64,000 nt of DNA from the NCBI RefSeq assembly GCF_000621745.1, contig NZ_KK211335.1:14490-78489 (forward strand). The letters run 5' to 3'. A program made the translations under genes and the position numbers. The notes under the pieces are model-generated. The model had not been told where the DNA came from and made no database searches. It saw only the letters and a list, made by a program, of their open reading frames with translations. This DNA is from Clostridium beijerinckii HUN142 (GTDB taxonomy: Bacteria; Bacillota; Clostridia; Clostridiales; Clostridiaceae). Shown piece after piece: positions 19,055 to 28,119 of this stretch (the first letter of the stretch is position 1; the number at the start of each line of letters is the position of its first letter).

Positions 19055-20479
19055 TTAAAATTCTCCAGTTAAAGAAGTAATCTTATCATTTAATCTTAAT
19101 ATATTTGGTTTAGGAATTATATTAGTAAAAGAACTTTCGCTTTTCATAGATGATATATCTGGTAAGGAAATATTATCTTTTGGTAATATGATTCCAGAAG
19201 GAAGAGTCACATCACTAAATGAACTATTATCAAAAAATGATATTTGATTAGGATTTATAGTGCTACTTTTAGAGATATCTTGTTCTAGAAGTTTATTTCT
19301 TATTTTGATATTATCAAAAAGAACATCTCCATGATATTTTCCGTTACAAGTAATAAAATATTTGGCTCTTTTAAGTACAACTCTTAAATTCCTTAAGTCA
19401 TCAAAGGTTAAATTATGAACTCTTCTTATTTTTAAAATCTTTTTAGCAGAAGTAACTCCTATTCCGGGAATACGTAATAGCTTTTCGTAAGAAACTTTAT
19501 TAATTTCAACAGGAAATTCATTTAAATTAGATAGTGCCCAATGTGTTTTGGGATCAAAATTTAAATCAAAGTTATCATCATCATTCTTCAAAAGTTCATT
19601 AGCTTGAAATCCGTAATATCTAAGAAGCCAATCAGCTTGATAAAGCCTATGTTCCCTAAGCATTGGTGGATGTGTGATGTCAGGAAGTAGTTTGTTATCC
19701 TTAATCACAGGAACATAAGCAGAGTAGTATACTCTCTTTAGACTATATTTATTGTAAAGAGCTTCAGAGAGTTTTAGGATTTTTCCATCACTTTCAGGAG
19801 TTGCGCCAACGATTAATTGAGTACTTTGACCACCAGGAACAAATAATGGGGTACTTTTTATACTTTTTTTCATTTCACTATAATTAATTATTGAATTTTT
19901 TATAGTTTTCATCGGCTGTAAAATTTTTTCTTTACTTTTTTGGGGAGCTAAAAGTTTAAGACTATTACTAGAAGGAAGTTCTATATTAACACTCATTCTA
20001 TCCACAAATTTACCAGCTTCTTCAATTAAAGCATTATCAGATCCAGGGATAGCTTTTAGGTGAATATAACCATTGAATTTATTTTCTATACGCAGTTTTT
20101 TTACAGTTTTAAGTAGAAGTTCCATAGTATAATTAGGATTATAAATAACAGCTGAACTTAGAAAGAGGCCTTCTATATAATTACGCCTGTAAAAATTAAT
20201 AGCAAGACTACATATTTCATCAGGAGTAAAGCTGACCCTTAAAAAATCTCTAGATGATCCATTAATGCAATATTTACAATCAAAAATACAATCATTTGAA
20301 AATAATATTTTAAGGAGAGAAATGCAACGTCCATCAGGAGTAAAGCTATGACAAATGCCAGCTTCTGAGGCATTACCTATTCCATTTTTAGCATTTTGTC
20401 TCTTTGAGCCAGAAGAAGAACAAGAAACATCATATTTTGCAGCATTAGATAATATTTTTAATTTTTCCATTAAATCCAT
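19055..20479 (-). CDS. radical-SAM putative DNA modification/repair protein
   Basis: 474 residues. The iron-sulfur motif CIFDCKYC (Cx3Cx2C) that generates the 5'-deoxyadenosyl radical lies near residue 77. The C-terminal part has a helix-hairpin-helix (LLRIPGIGVTSAKKI), a non-specific DNA-binding element. This combination defines the family paired with DUF4130 proteins (TIGR03916-type). The last about 80 residues are low in conservation. The substrate lesion or base is unknown. The start is preceded on the minus strand by GAGGAAG. Confidence 0.85.
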   Translation of the reverse strand: MDLMEKLKILSNAAKYDVSCSSSGSKRQNAKNGIGNASEAGICHSFTPDGRCISLLKILFSNDCIFDCKYCINGSSRDFLRVSFTPDEICSLAINFYRRNYIEGLFLSSAVIYNPNYTMELLLKTVKKLRIENKFNGYIHLKAIPGSDNALIEEAGKFVDRMSVNIELPSSNSLKLLAPQKSKEKILQPMKTIKNSIINYSEMKKSIKSTPLFVPGGQSTQLIVGATPESDGKILKLSEALYNKYSLKRVYYSAYVPVIKDNKLLPDITHPPMLREHRLYQADWLLRYYGFQANELLKNDDDNFDLNFDPKTHWALSNLNEFPVEINKVSYEKLLRIPGIGVTSAKKILKIRRVHNLTFDDLRNLRVVLKRAKYFITCNGKYHGDVLFDNIKIRNKLLEQDISKSSTINPNQISFFDNSSFSDVTLPSGIILPKDNISLPDISSMKSESSFTNIIPKPNILRLNDKITSLTGEF

Positions 20480-20546
20480 TTTGATTACACTTCCTCATAA
20501 TATGAAACTTTGAAATTGAAATACGTATTCTAACCGAATTTAAATA

Positions 20547-20640
20547 ATATATATGTTGCAATAATAACATTTACATTTAAAGTTCTAGTAAGCCAAGTGC
20601 TCAATTAAGAAAAAATGTATGATTAAATTACAATATATAT
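20547..20640 (+). repeat. MITE-like TATATGTTGCAATAAT element, copy 2
   Basis: The left end ATATATATGTTGCAATAA is roughly inverted at the right end (ATTACAATATATAT). The core is shared with copies at 14455 and 27885. Confidence 0.7.
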
Positions 20641-20646
20641 AAAGTA

Positions 20647-20690
20647 AGAACATATATTCGTTAAGAATATTATATACGAATATATGTTCT
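20647..20690. repeat. perfect 15-bp inverted repeat
   Basis: AGAACATATATTCGT at 20647-20661 is exactly inverted at 20676-20690, with a 14-base loop. There is no T-run, so it is not a standard terminator. Confidence 0.6.
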
Positions 20691-20840
20691 ATGGCAATGG
20701 ATTCATTTTAAAGTTTTGATAAAAGAAAAAAATCGCAGGTGACTTTAGTTAAGTTCCGCATATAAGAATATTTTATGCAGGTGAATATATTTTCTTTTTT
20801 ATTCTCTTTACAAATCGTAATTTTCTGAATCCGCCTTTTT

Positions 20841-20876
20841 CATAACTTATACCCTCAAGGGGCACAATGTCCACAT
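20841..20876 (+). repeat. dispersed ACTTATACCC element, fragment
   Basis: AACTTATACCC, then AAGGGGCACA and TGTCCA, as in 6841-6949; the right half is missing. Confidence 0.55.
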
Positions 20877-20986
20877 ATTTAACTTGAATATAAATTCCTA
20901 GAGAATAAAAAAATAATGCTTTTGTATATGTTACATTAAAATAATTAGTAACTATAACAAATGCATTATTTATTTTAATAAATATA

Positions 20987-22000
20987 TTAAATAGAGTTTA
21001 CAGTATCACGTTCAATTAAAGTATTCATAAGAATAATTCTCTTGCTACAAGAATTATCATATTCTATTTTTTCTAATATCAATGTTGCCGCATTTGACCC
21101 GAGAAGAGACATGTTTTGATCTATAGTGGTTAGTTTAGGCTCTACAAATTTACTCAAATCGATATTATCAAATCCTATAATTGATACCTTATTCGGTACA
21201 TCTATATTTAGTTTCTTACAGGCATTGAGTACTCCAACAGCCATAAGATCATTACACGCAAGAACGGCGGTTGCAGTAGATGTTTTAAAAACATCAAGAA
21301 ATATGTTAACAGTGTTATCAACAGTTTCACTACTATTTCCATTTCCTATGTTAATAATATTTTGTGGATTAAAATTATTTATGTCTTCCATTATTTCTGT
21401 ATAAACTTTTTCCTTTACATCATAAGAATAACTATCTTTTCCTCTAACAAATAGTATGTCTTTATGATTTTTTTCTAATAAATAATTTAAAGCCATACTT
21501 GCACCCATAGCTTCATCATTTACAACAGACGAAATATTTGTGGACACTGAATGTCCATTAACAAAAACAATTGGAGTTTGTTTTGAAATATTATGAAAAA
21601 ATTTAGATTTAATATTGTCTGTATTTGGGTCAATAACTATTATTCCAGATACATTCCTAGATAATAAATTGTTAATGCATAATTTCTCTTCTTCACTATT
21701 ATTATTACTACATGCTAATACTAATGATAAATTATTTGCTTTTAAGCTGCTTTCAATCCCGTTTATAACTTCTGGGAAAAACATATTATTGATACTAGGA
21801 ACAACAACACCTATAGTAGCTGACTTCTGTTTAGTAAGCTCACGTGCTTGCATATTAGGAATATATTTAAGTTCTTCTATCACTTCAAGTACTCTTTTTC
21901 TTGTTTCTTCTTTCACTGGATAATTTCCATTCATTACCCTTGAAACAGTCGCAACAGATACATTAGCTTTTTTAGCTACATCTACTATGGTTAATTTCAT
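20987..22000 (-). CDS. galR: LacI/GalR-family transcriptional regulator of the gal operon
   Basis: 337 residues. The N-terminal LacI helix-turn-helix (TIVDVAKKANVSVATVSRVM, residues 4-23) is followed by the hinge and a periplasmic-binding-like effector domain (IGVVVPSINN, GIIVIDPN, ACNDLMAVGVL, IIGFDNIDLS). It is last in galK-galE-galT-galR with 12 bp after galT, and AAGGTGG precedes the start. An exact LacI-class operator overlaps the galK promoter, so autorepression relieved by galactose or a derivative is likely (inference). Confidence 0.9.
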   Translation of the reverse strand: MKLTIVDVAKKANVSVATVSRVMNGNYPVKEETRKRVLEVIEELKYIPNMQARELTKQKSATIGVVVPSINNMFFPEVINGIESSLKANNLSLVLACSNNNSEEEKLCINNLLSRNVSGIIVIDPNTDNIKSKFFHNISKQTPIVFVNGHSVSTNISSVVNDEAMGASMALNYLLEKNHKDILFVRGKDSYSYDVKEKVYTEIMEDINNFNPQNIINIGNGNSSETVDNTVNIFLDVFKTSTATAVLACNDLMAVGVLNACKKLNIDVPNKVSIIGFDNIDLSKFVEPKLTTIDQNMSLLGSNAATLILEKIEYDNSCSKRIILMNTLIERDTVNSI

Positions 22001-22012
22001 AATTATTCCACC

Positions 22013-23512
22013 TTATAATATATTTATAAATTTATCAAAGGCAGCAAATCCTTTTTCATTTCTTTTAAATACTCCAGAGTGACATAATACTTCTAAGAAT
22101 TTAAATCCAACTTCTTCTTTTAGAATAAAATCAACGTTTTCTTGAGATATATTAGAATATTTTTCTAGAAGATATTTATACCAATCAGAATGTTTTGCCA
22201 CCATTTCATCATCTAAAATGTTATCTTTTCTATTAATTAGGTATTCCTTTAAAACATTTAATTCTTCTTTTAATCTTGCAGGAAGAACTGCAAGTCCCAT
22301 GACTTCAATAAGTCCTATATTTTCTTTTTTAATATGATGAACTTCACTATGAGGATGGAAGATACCAAGAGGATGCTCAGTACTTGTTCTGTTATTTCTT
22401 AATACTAAATCTAGTTCATATTTATTATTCCTTTTTCTTGCAATAGGAGTAATAGTATTATGAGGTTCATCCATTGTATGACTTAATATGTTTACAGACT
22501 CATCTGAGTAGCTTCTCCATGAGGTTAAAATATGATCAGCTAAATCTAATAATTTATCTTTATCATTACTTGAAAGCCTAACAACAGACATAGGCCATTT
22601 GACTCTACCTATTTCAACATCTTCATAATTTTTAACTGAGTAGTTTTTTTCTATTGGAGCTTTTTCCATAGCAAATGTGTAGTGACCACCTTGATAATGA
22701 TCATGAGATAGTATTGATCCTCCAACTATAGGTAAATCAGCGTTAGATCCAGCAAAGTAATGAGGTAGTATATCAGTAAAAATCAATAAATTCCTAAAAG
22801 TATCTCTATTAATTTTCATAGGTATATGTTCGCTATTTAGAATTATACAATGCTCATTATAATAAGTATAAGGTGAATACTGTAAGAAATATTTTTGTTT
22901 ATCAAAATCCAAAGGTATAATTCTATGGGTTTGTCTGGCAGGATGATTTATATGACCATAAAATCCTTCATTTTCTTTACATAATAAACATTTAGGATAT
23001 GAACTAGATTTAATTAATTTAGCTTTTGCTATATCTCTAGGATCTTTTTCTGGCTTTGATAAATTAATTGTTATATCTAAGTCTCCATATTCCGTTGGTG
23101 CTTTCCAGACTATGTTCTTATCAATTCTATCTTTTCTAATATAGTTAGAAGAAATGCTTAAATCATAATAGTATTCAGTAGCTTTAATTGGAGATATATT
23201 AAATAAATTATCAAATTTATTTATAACCTCAGAGGGCCTTGGCATTACGCAGTTCATAATTAAAGTATCAAATAAATCTCTTTCAGTTACTGTATTTTCT
23301 ATTAAATTATTTTCACATGCGAAGTCTAAGATATTTTCTAAGATAGGAGTTGGAGTTTCTAAAGTCTCATTAACTTCACAAACTTCAAATTCATTTAAGT
23401 TTAATGCTCCAAGAAGCATATTTGTAGAGTAAATTATATCATCAGTAGTTATAAGATTTTTTTTCAATGCAAAGTTTATAAGTCTACTTATTTCATGATT
23501 TATATTTATCAT
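22013..23512 (-). CDS. galT: UDP-glucose--hexose-1-phosphate uridylyltransferase (class II)
   Basis: 499 residues, the length of the Firmicutes class II GalT. It transfers UMP between UDP-glucose and galactose-1-phosphate in the Leloir pathway. Family segments NHPARQTHRIIPLDF, YNEHCIILNSEHIPM, GGSILSHDHYQGG (with the catalytic-type His-Asp-His) and HPLGIFHPHSEVHHIKKENIGLIE are visible. GGAGG precedes the ATG. It is preceded in the operon by galE, with a possible attenuator at 23563-23605. Confidence 0.94.
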   Translation of the reverse strand: MININHEISRLINFALKKNLITTDDIIYSTNMLLGALNLNEFEVCEVNETLETPTPILENILDFACENNLIENTVTERDLFDTLIMNCVMPRPSEVINKFDNLFNISPIKATEYYYDLSISSNYIRKDRIDKNIVWKAPTEYGDLDITINLSKPEKDPRDIAKAKLIKSSSYPKCLLCKENEGFYGHINHPARQTHRIIPLDFDKQKYFLQYSPYTYYNEHCIILNSEHIPMKINRDTFRNLLIFTDILPHYFAGSNADLPIVGGSILSHDHYQGGHYTFAMEKAPIEKNYSVKNYEDVEIGRVKWPMSVVRLSSNDKDKLLDLADHILTSWRSYSDESVNILSHTMDEPHNTITPIARKRNNKYELDLVLRNNRTSTEHPLGIFHPHSEVHHIKKENIGLIEVMGLAVLPARLKEELNVLKEYLINRKDNILDDEMVAKHSDWYKYLLEKYSNISQENVDFILKEEVGFKFLEVLCHSGVFKRNEKGFAAFDKFINIL

Positions 23513-23562
23513 GCTAAGACCTCCTCAATTTTAACAAAAGGTATTAATAATAAGACATATCT

Positions 23563-23605
23563 AAAAAATAAGTCCATGTTAATTTATTTCATTCCACAGA
23601 CTTAT
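23563..23605 (-). terminator. hairpin between galE and galT
   Basis: On the minus strand, ATAAGTC pairs with GACTTAT, followed by a run of T. It probably reduces read-through into galT-galR. Confidence 0.6.
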
Positions 23606-23701
23606 CTTTTTCTATGCCTGGATGGCGGAAACTTGAACCACATAAGTTTTTAGGTTGGCTCTAGTTTCCCAAGATAAATTTTAAAATTCTATATGATTTT
23701 A

Positions 23702-24694
23702 TTATTTATCATCATATCCGTTAGGATTGTTTTTATGCCATGTCCAAGCTGTTTTGATTATAGCTTTTACATCAGTATATTTAGGAGTCCAGCCTAGAAT
23801 CTTTTGAGCTTTTTCGTTAGAAGCTATTAATCTTGCAGGATCACCAGCACGCCTTTCGCCCACAACAACTTTAATTTCTTCACTAGTTGCCTCTTTAGCT
23901 GAATCAATCATTTCTTTAACGCTAAAGCCAATTCCATTACCTAGATTGAAGATGTTACTTTCATTTCCGTTTTGTAAATACTCAACAGCTTTTATATGTG
24001 CGTCTGCTAAGTCTAGTACATGAATATAATCTCTTATACAAGTACCATCAGGAGTATCATAATCTTCCCCAAAAACAGTTATAGCTTCTCTTTTTCCAAG
24101 TGGAACTTGAAGTATTAGAGGTATTAAGTGACTTTCAGGAGAGTGATCCTCACCGATGCTTCCATCTTCTAGAGCACCAGCTGCATTAAAGTATCTTAAA
24201 GAAACGTAATTTATTCCATTAGCTTTGCTAACCCATTTCATCATTTTTTCCATAGTCAGCTTTGTTTCACCATAGGTATTAGTTGGATTCGCTTCATCAT
24301 CTTCAGAGATAGGAATTTTCTTTGGTTCTCCATATACTGCTGCAGTTGAAGAAAAAACTATATTCTTAATATCGTGTTTTACCATGCTTTCAAGTAATAT
24401 TTGCATACCATATACATTATTATTGAAATATAGTAGAGGTTTTACCATACTTTCGCCAACTAAAGAGTTAGCAGCAAAATGTATAATAGCATCAATTTTA
24501 TTTTCAGAAAAAACTTTATCTAAAAATTCGGAATCTCTTATATCACCTTTATAAAATTTTGCTTTTTGATTTACAGCTTTCATATGACCTGATTGTAAGT
24601 TATCAACTATTATTACGTCTTTATTTTGTTTTATAAGTTCATGAACTGTATGAGAGCCGATATATCCAGCACCACCACAAACTAATATTGACAT
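23702..24694 (-). CDS. galE: UDP-glucose 4-epimerase
   Basis: 330 residues, typical for GalE. It is an extended short-chain dehydrogenase with NAD motif GGAGYIGSH (residues 7-15), the SSTAAVYG segment and catalytic YGETK; FNLGNGIGFSVKEM and RRAGDPA near the end are family marks. It interconverts UDP-galactose and UDP-glucose. It lies 107 bp downstream of galK in the same operon, with GGGAGATG as the ribosome site. Confidence 0.95.
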   Translation of the reverse strand: MSILVCGGAGYIGSHTVHELIKQNKDVIIVDNLQSGHMKAVNQKAKFYKGDIRDSEFLDKVFSENKIDAIIHFAANSLVGESMVKPLLYFNNNVYGMQILLESMVKHDIKNIVFSSTAAVYGEPKKIPISEDDEANPTNTYGETKLTMEKMMKWVSKANGINYVSLRYFNAAGALEDGSIGEDHSPESHLIPLILQVPLGKREAITVFGEDYDTPDGTCIRDYIHVLDLADAHIKAVEYLQNGNESNIFNLGNGIGFSVKEMIDSAKEATSEEIKVVVGERRAGDPARLIASNEKAQKILGWTPKYTDVKAIIKTAWTWHKNNPNGYDDK

Positions 24695-24801
24695 ATTAAC
24701 ATCTCCCTTATTTTTATTGATTTGGTTTAAAGACTTATACTTTAAATTTAAACTAAATCTCTTTCATAATCAACTTAATAAAATCTTAAGTAGTAAATCT
24801 T

Positions 24802-25971
24802 TTATCCAATTTTTCTTGTTCCATCTGAAATGCTAACTACATAGAAGCTAGGTTCATACCCAATTTTGCTTGTATATTCAGCTTTAACTTTTTCTACAAA
24901 TGAATCTATGCAGTCTTCTTTAACAATATTAACTGTGCAGCCTCCAAAACCAGCGCCTGTCATACGAGCTCCAATCACACCTTCACTCTCTAAGGCGAGA
25001 GAAACTAAAGTATCTAATTCTATTCCAGTAACTTCATAATCATCTCTTAGAGAAGTGTGAGAATCATTCATAAGTTTTCCAAACAAAGCTAAATTATTTT
25101 CTTCTAGAGCTTTTACAGCTTTTAATGTTCTTCTATTTTCATATACTGCATGTTTTGCTCTTCTTGCTTTAATAGGATCTGAAATACAAGATTTAACTTC
25201 TTCAAATTCTTCTTCTGTAAGCTCACCTAAAGCATTTATATTCTTAACCTTTTGTATTTCAGCTAAGGCAGTTTCACATTCACTGCGTCTTTCATTGTAC
25301 TTAGAGTCAGCTAGGCCACGCTTTTTATTTGTATTGGCAATTACTATCTTGTAGCCATCCATAGCAATAGTGCTGTATGAATATTTCAACGTATTACAAT
25401 CTAAAAGAATTGCGCAATTTTCTTTCCCCATACCAATAGCAAATTGATCCATTATTCCACAATTTACACCGATAAATTTATTTTCAGCTTCTTGGCACAT
25501 TTTTACTATATCAACCATATCGATATTTAAGTTGAATAAATCATTTAATATAGTTCCCGTTAAAACTTCTATTGAAGCTGAAGATGACAATCCAGAACCA
25601 TTTGGAATATTTCCGTAGAAAAGTATTTCAAATCCGTTAGGAATATTATAACCATGATTTTCAAAAGTTTTAATTACACCCTTTGGATAATTTGCCCAAT
25701 CATGTTGTTTTTCATATATCATATTTTCTAAACTAAATTCTAAAATTCCTAATTCTTTAAAGCTTAAAGAGTTGACTAATACATTTTTATCCTCTCTTTG
25801 CCTAACTAAAGCATAAGTTCCGATGGTAAGAGCGCAAGGAAAAACATTACCTCCATTGTAATCAGTATGTTCTCCAATTAAATTAACTCTTCCGGGTGAG
25901 AAGAAAACACTTTCAGCATCCTTTGCAAATAATTTCGTAAAATCACTTTTTAACACATTAATATTCTCCAT
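24802..25971 (-). CDS. galK: galactokinase
   Basis: 389-residue GHMP kinase that phosphorylates galactose at C1. It shows the galactokinase signature (GRVNLIGEHTDYNGG, from residue 28), the ATP loop PNGSGLSSSAS and the C-terminal GARMTGAGFGGCTVNI. It is first gene of galKETR; GGGAGG precedes the ATG. It is directly downstream of the GalR-type operator, so it is the galactose-inducible entry step for sugar brought in by MglBAC. Confidence 0.95.
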   Translation of the reverse strand: MENINVLKSDFTKLFAKDAESVFFSPGRVNLIGEHTDYNGGNVFPCALTIGTYALVRQREDKNVLVNSLSFKELGILEFSLENMIYEKQHDWANYPKGVIKTFENHGYNIPNGFEILFYGNIPNGSGLSSSASIEVLTGTILNDLFNLNIDMVDIVKMCQEAENKFIGVNCGIMDQFAIGMGKENCAILLDCNTLKYSYSTIAMDGYKIVIANTNKKRGLADSKYNERRSECETALAEIQKVKNINALGELTEEEFEEVKSCISDPIKARRAKHAVYENRRTLKAVKALEENNLALFGKLMNDSHTSLRDDYEVTGIELDTLVSLALESEGVIGARMTGAGFGGCTVNIVKEDCIDSFVEKVKAEYTSKIGYEPSFYVVSISDGTRKIG

Positions 25972-25991
25972 ATCAAATACCTCCCTTTTAA

Positions 25992-26024
25992 TTTAATAGT
26001 AAGCGATTACTATTAAAAAGTAAA
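25992..26024 (-). promoter_or_regulatory. galK promoter with LacI/GalR-type operator
   Basis: GTAAGCGATTAC at the centre fits the LacI-family consensus (GnAAnCGnTTnC) exactly and lies in a palindrome with 11-bp arms (25992-26002 and 26007-26017). On the minus strand a -35-like TTTACT (26019-26024) and a -10-like TACTAT (25996-26001) are 17 bp apart, so the operator covers the -10 element. Confidence 0.8.
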
Positions 26025-26225
26025 GAGGTAATTTAGAAAATTTAGAATTTTGTAGATATATACAAAATCTGCAGATATTCTTTATCTATAAAGGTTTGAT
26101 AGGCCAATAGAGGGGCTTGGTATTTTATCAGAAAGATTATAAAGGGGATTTGTTTTCTGAAATGAGTATTTAAATATACATGATTATAAAATATTTTATA
26201 GAAAAGGCTTACTATTGTAAAATTT

Positions 26226-26258
26226 AATAGGTAGCCTAAATTTTAAGCTACCTATTAG
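26226..26258 (-). terminator. terminator of the Met/Asn/Gly-rich gene
   Basis: TAATAGGTAGC (26226-26236) and GCTACCTATTA pair. On the minus strand the stem is followed by a T-rich stretch. Confidence 0.7.
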
Positions 26259-26266
26259 AATACCCA

Positions 26267-26722
26267 CTATTTTTTTGAATGGGAATGTCTACTTGAATTG
26301 TTGTTCATATTGCTCATGTTATTCATATTATTCATAGGCATATTAGCTTGATTTCCCATTAACATACTCAAGAGAGAATTAATATCGTTCATATTGCCCA
26401 TATTATTCATATTTGGGCCATTGTTATTCATATTGTTCATATTTGAACCATTGTTATTCATGTTTGGATTATTACCATTGGAATTATTAAATGGAGAATT
26501 GTTAGATCCACCCATGTTTCCCATTAGCATACTCATCAATGGATTTCCATTCATAGGGTTCATGCCGCCACCCATGCCTCCCATAAGCATGTTCAATAAA
26601 GGATTGCCACCCATTTGATTTGGACCATTGCCACCATTTTGGTTAGGCATCATGGGATTTCTAAATCCGCCACCCATTCCATTAAAAAGGGAACTGAGTA
26701 TCATATTTAATAAAGGATTCAT
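26267..26722 (-). CDS. Met/Asn/Gly-rich low-complexity protein
   Basis: 151 residues composed mainly of Asn, Met and Gly. Repeats are of the type MNNM and NPLLNMLMGGMGG, with the block PLLNM/PLMSM-LMG occurring about four times. The C-terminus is His/Lys-containing (SRHSHSKK). It has a good ribosome site (AGGTGG) and its own terminator, so it is probably a real gene. I do not know a function; composition suggests a disordered, possibly self-assembling or spore-related protein, which is a guess. Confidence 0.65.
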   Translation of the reverse strand: MNPLLNMILSSLFNGMGGGFRNPMMPNQNGGNGPNQMGGNPLLNMLMGGMGGGMNPMNGNPLMSMLMGNMGGSNNSPFNNSNGNNPNMNNNGSNMNNMNNNGPNMNNMGNMNDINSLLSMLMGNQANMPMNNMNNMSNMNNNSSRHSHSKK

Positions 26723-26804
26723 TTTACCACCTTTTTGTTAATTGCTTTATTATAGTTTATTACGGAGGCATATAAAAGGATACTAAAATTTCATTTATAA
26801 TAAA

Positions 26805-26878
26805 ATATATATGTTGCAATTCACAATGCACATTTCATGATTCACAATTGCAACTAAAATTATTGCAATATATATATA
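26805..26878. repeat. MITE-like element, short copy with clear terminal inverted repeats
   Basis: The end ATATATATGTTGCAAT is inverted at the other end as ATTGCAATATATATAT. The core differs from the longer copies. Confidence 0.6.
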
Positions 26879-26927
26879 ATGAAAGAAAATATTTTATGTT
26901 TAGAATACAGAATAAAAGAGGGAAAAA

Positions 26928-26990
26928 TGAATAAAATAAACATAAGAACGAGGGCTGAGAATTGTAATCTTAGTTCTTTTTTATGTTTAA
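26928..26990 (+). promoter_or_regulatory. possible leader/attenuator upstream of 27045
   Basis: A hairpin (AACATAAGAAC with GTTCTTTTTTATGTTT, inner GAGAAT/ATCTTA) ending in T6 lies within a 28-codon open frame that starts at 26928 behind GAGGGA. It could be a transcription terminator or a leader-peptide attenuator. Weak evidence. Confidence 0.35.
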
Positions 26991-27044
26991 ATTCATTTTT
27001 TTATATAAAGTAGTGTAAGCACAAAAATAAGCTAGGAGTAAATT

Positions 27045-27872
27045 ATGAGAATTGGAGAATTAGAGATAGCAATAATAGATATAATTACATTCACGGGAAT
27101 ATTAATAACTCTTTTGACAGGAGTACTTAATTTATTTCAAAATAAAAAAACTCTTTACATAAATAATATTACGAGATTTAGAGTAATATGGATAACTACG
27201 CTAAGAACGCATATTGCAAGTTTGAAAGAACTAAGTAATATAACTAATTTATATATTAGAACTAAAGATGGAACAAATAAAATAGAGTATAGAAGAGATT
27301 TAGACAAAATCGTATCATTGATTAAAATGCATTTGAATTTTACAGGAAAATTAGATATTGAATTAATATCAAAAGTAGAAGAATTAAAAGCTACTCTTAA
27401 TAGTTATTTGCTAATATATTATTGTAAAAATACAATAAAATCTGCAGAAAATGATGGTGATATATTAACGAAATTTTATGAAGCTATTGATGTAATAAGT
27501 GAAAAAAAAATATTGAAGGAATTTTTAACTATGGCAGATAATTATAATAAGGTTGAGCAAAAAAGTGATTCATACTCGTTGAATTTATTAGAATTTAAAA
27601 ATGAAGTCAAGTCTGCTTATAAAGATAATCCGGAATTAATAAAACATATGCTTGAAAAAAGCGATTACATAGTAAGTAATTATGAAAATGAAATTGAAAG
27701 CCTAAATAGAGATATAGATGAGCTAGTGCAAATATGTTTAAAAGCTGAGTGGATTAGATGTAAGGTAGAAACTAGAATATGGCCGTATAATAAATATGAT
27801 GAAGAAAAGGTAGTTGCTAAACTAAAGAATGAGTATAAAAATATTAAACATAAAATGCAGACTTACAAATAG
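27045..27872 (+). CDS. hypothetical membrane-anchored protein
   Basis: 275 residues. One N-terminal hydrophobic helix (about 10-29) precedes a charged, largely helical cytoplasmic-type domain with likely coiled coils near 205-240. I do not recognise a family. The start has a weak ribosome site (AGGAG at 27034-27038). Its stop overlaps a terminator stem. It is a single-gene unit between repeat elements. Confidence 0.7.
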   Translation: MRIGELEIAIIDIITFTGILITLLTGVLNLFQNKKTLYINNITRFRVIWITTLRTHIASLKELSNITNLYIRTKDGTNKIEYRRDLDKIVSLIKMHLNFTGKLDIELISKVEELKATLNSYLLIYYCKNTIKSAENDGDILTKFYEAIDVISEKKILKEFLTMADNYNKVEQKSDSYSLNLLEFKNEVKSAYKDNPELIKHMLEKSDYIVSNYENEIESLNRDIDELVQICLKAEWIRCKVETRIWPYNKYDEEKVVAKLKNEYKNIKHKMQTYK

Positions 27873-27890
27873 GAAGTCTGCATTTATATA
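27853..27890 (+). terminator. terminator overlapping the stop of the hypothetical gene
   Basis: AAATGCAGACTT (27853-27864) pairs with AAGTCTGCATTT (27873-27884), so the left arm is inside the coding region. Confidence 0.75.
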
Positions 27891-27975
27891 TGTTGCGATA
27901 ATATTTACGTTTAAAACTCTAATAAGGAAAGTGTTCAATTAAGATTAGAATGTAGAAAATTAATTGTAATATGTA
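27885..27975 (+). repeat. MITE-like TATATGTTGCAATAAT element, copy 3
   Basis: TATATGTTGCGATAAT, then TTTAAAACTCTAATAAG, GTGTTCAATTAAGA and a right end with TTGTAATAT, as in the 20547 copy. Confidence 0.65.
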
Positions 27976-28119
27976 ATTTTATAACTTAAAAGGTTGACAA
28001 TTATTGATTATAAATGTTAATAGTGATATTATTTTTATTAACATGGATATAATTTCATATATGGAAATAAATGTATATAAGAATAATTTTATATACATAT
28101 GTTAAGGGGGCTATATAAT

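Larger units (their letters stand above)
20480..20986. other. 507-bp intergenic region rich in repeats
   Basis: Contains a MITE-like copy (20547-20640), a 15-bp perfect inverted repeat (20647-20690), the two short direct repeats GCAGGTGA (20746 and 20777 areas) and a fragment of the ACTTATACCC element (20841-20876). No gene is seen. Confidence 0.6.

Noticed and set aside
26394-26618. Plus-strand open frame opposite the Met/Asn/Gly-rich gene
   Set aside because: It is the antisense reading of a repetitive gene, with a Pro/Phe/Leu-rich product and no ribosome site.
26267-26722. Tandem repeats as a CRISPR array
   Set aside because: Repeats are codon-phased low-complexity coding sequence without regular spacers.
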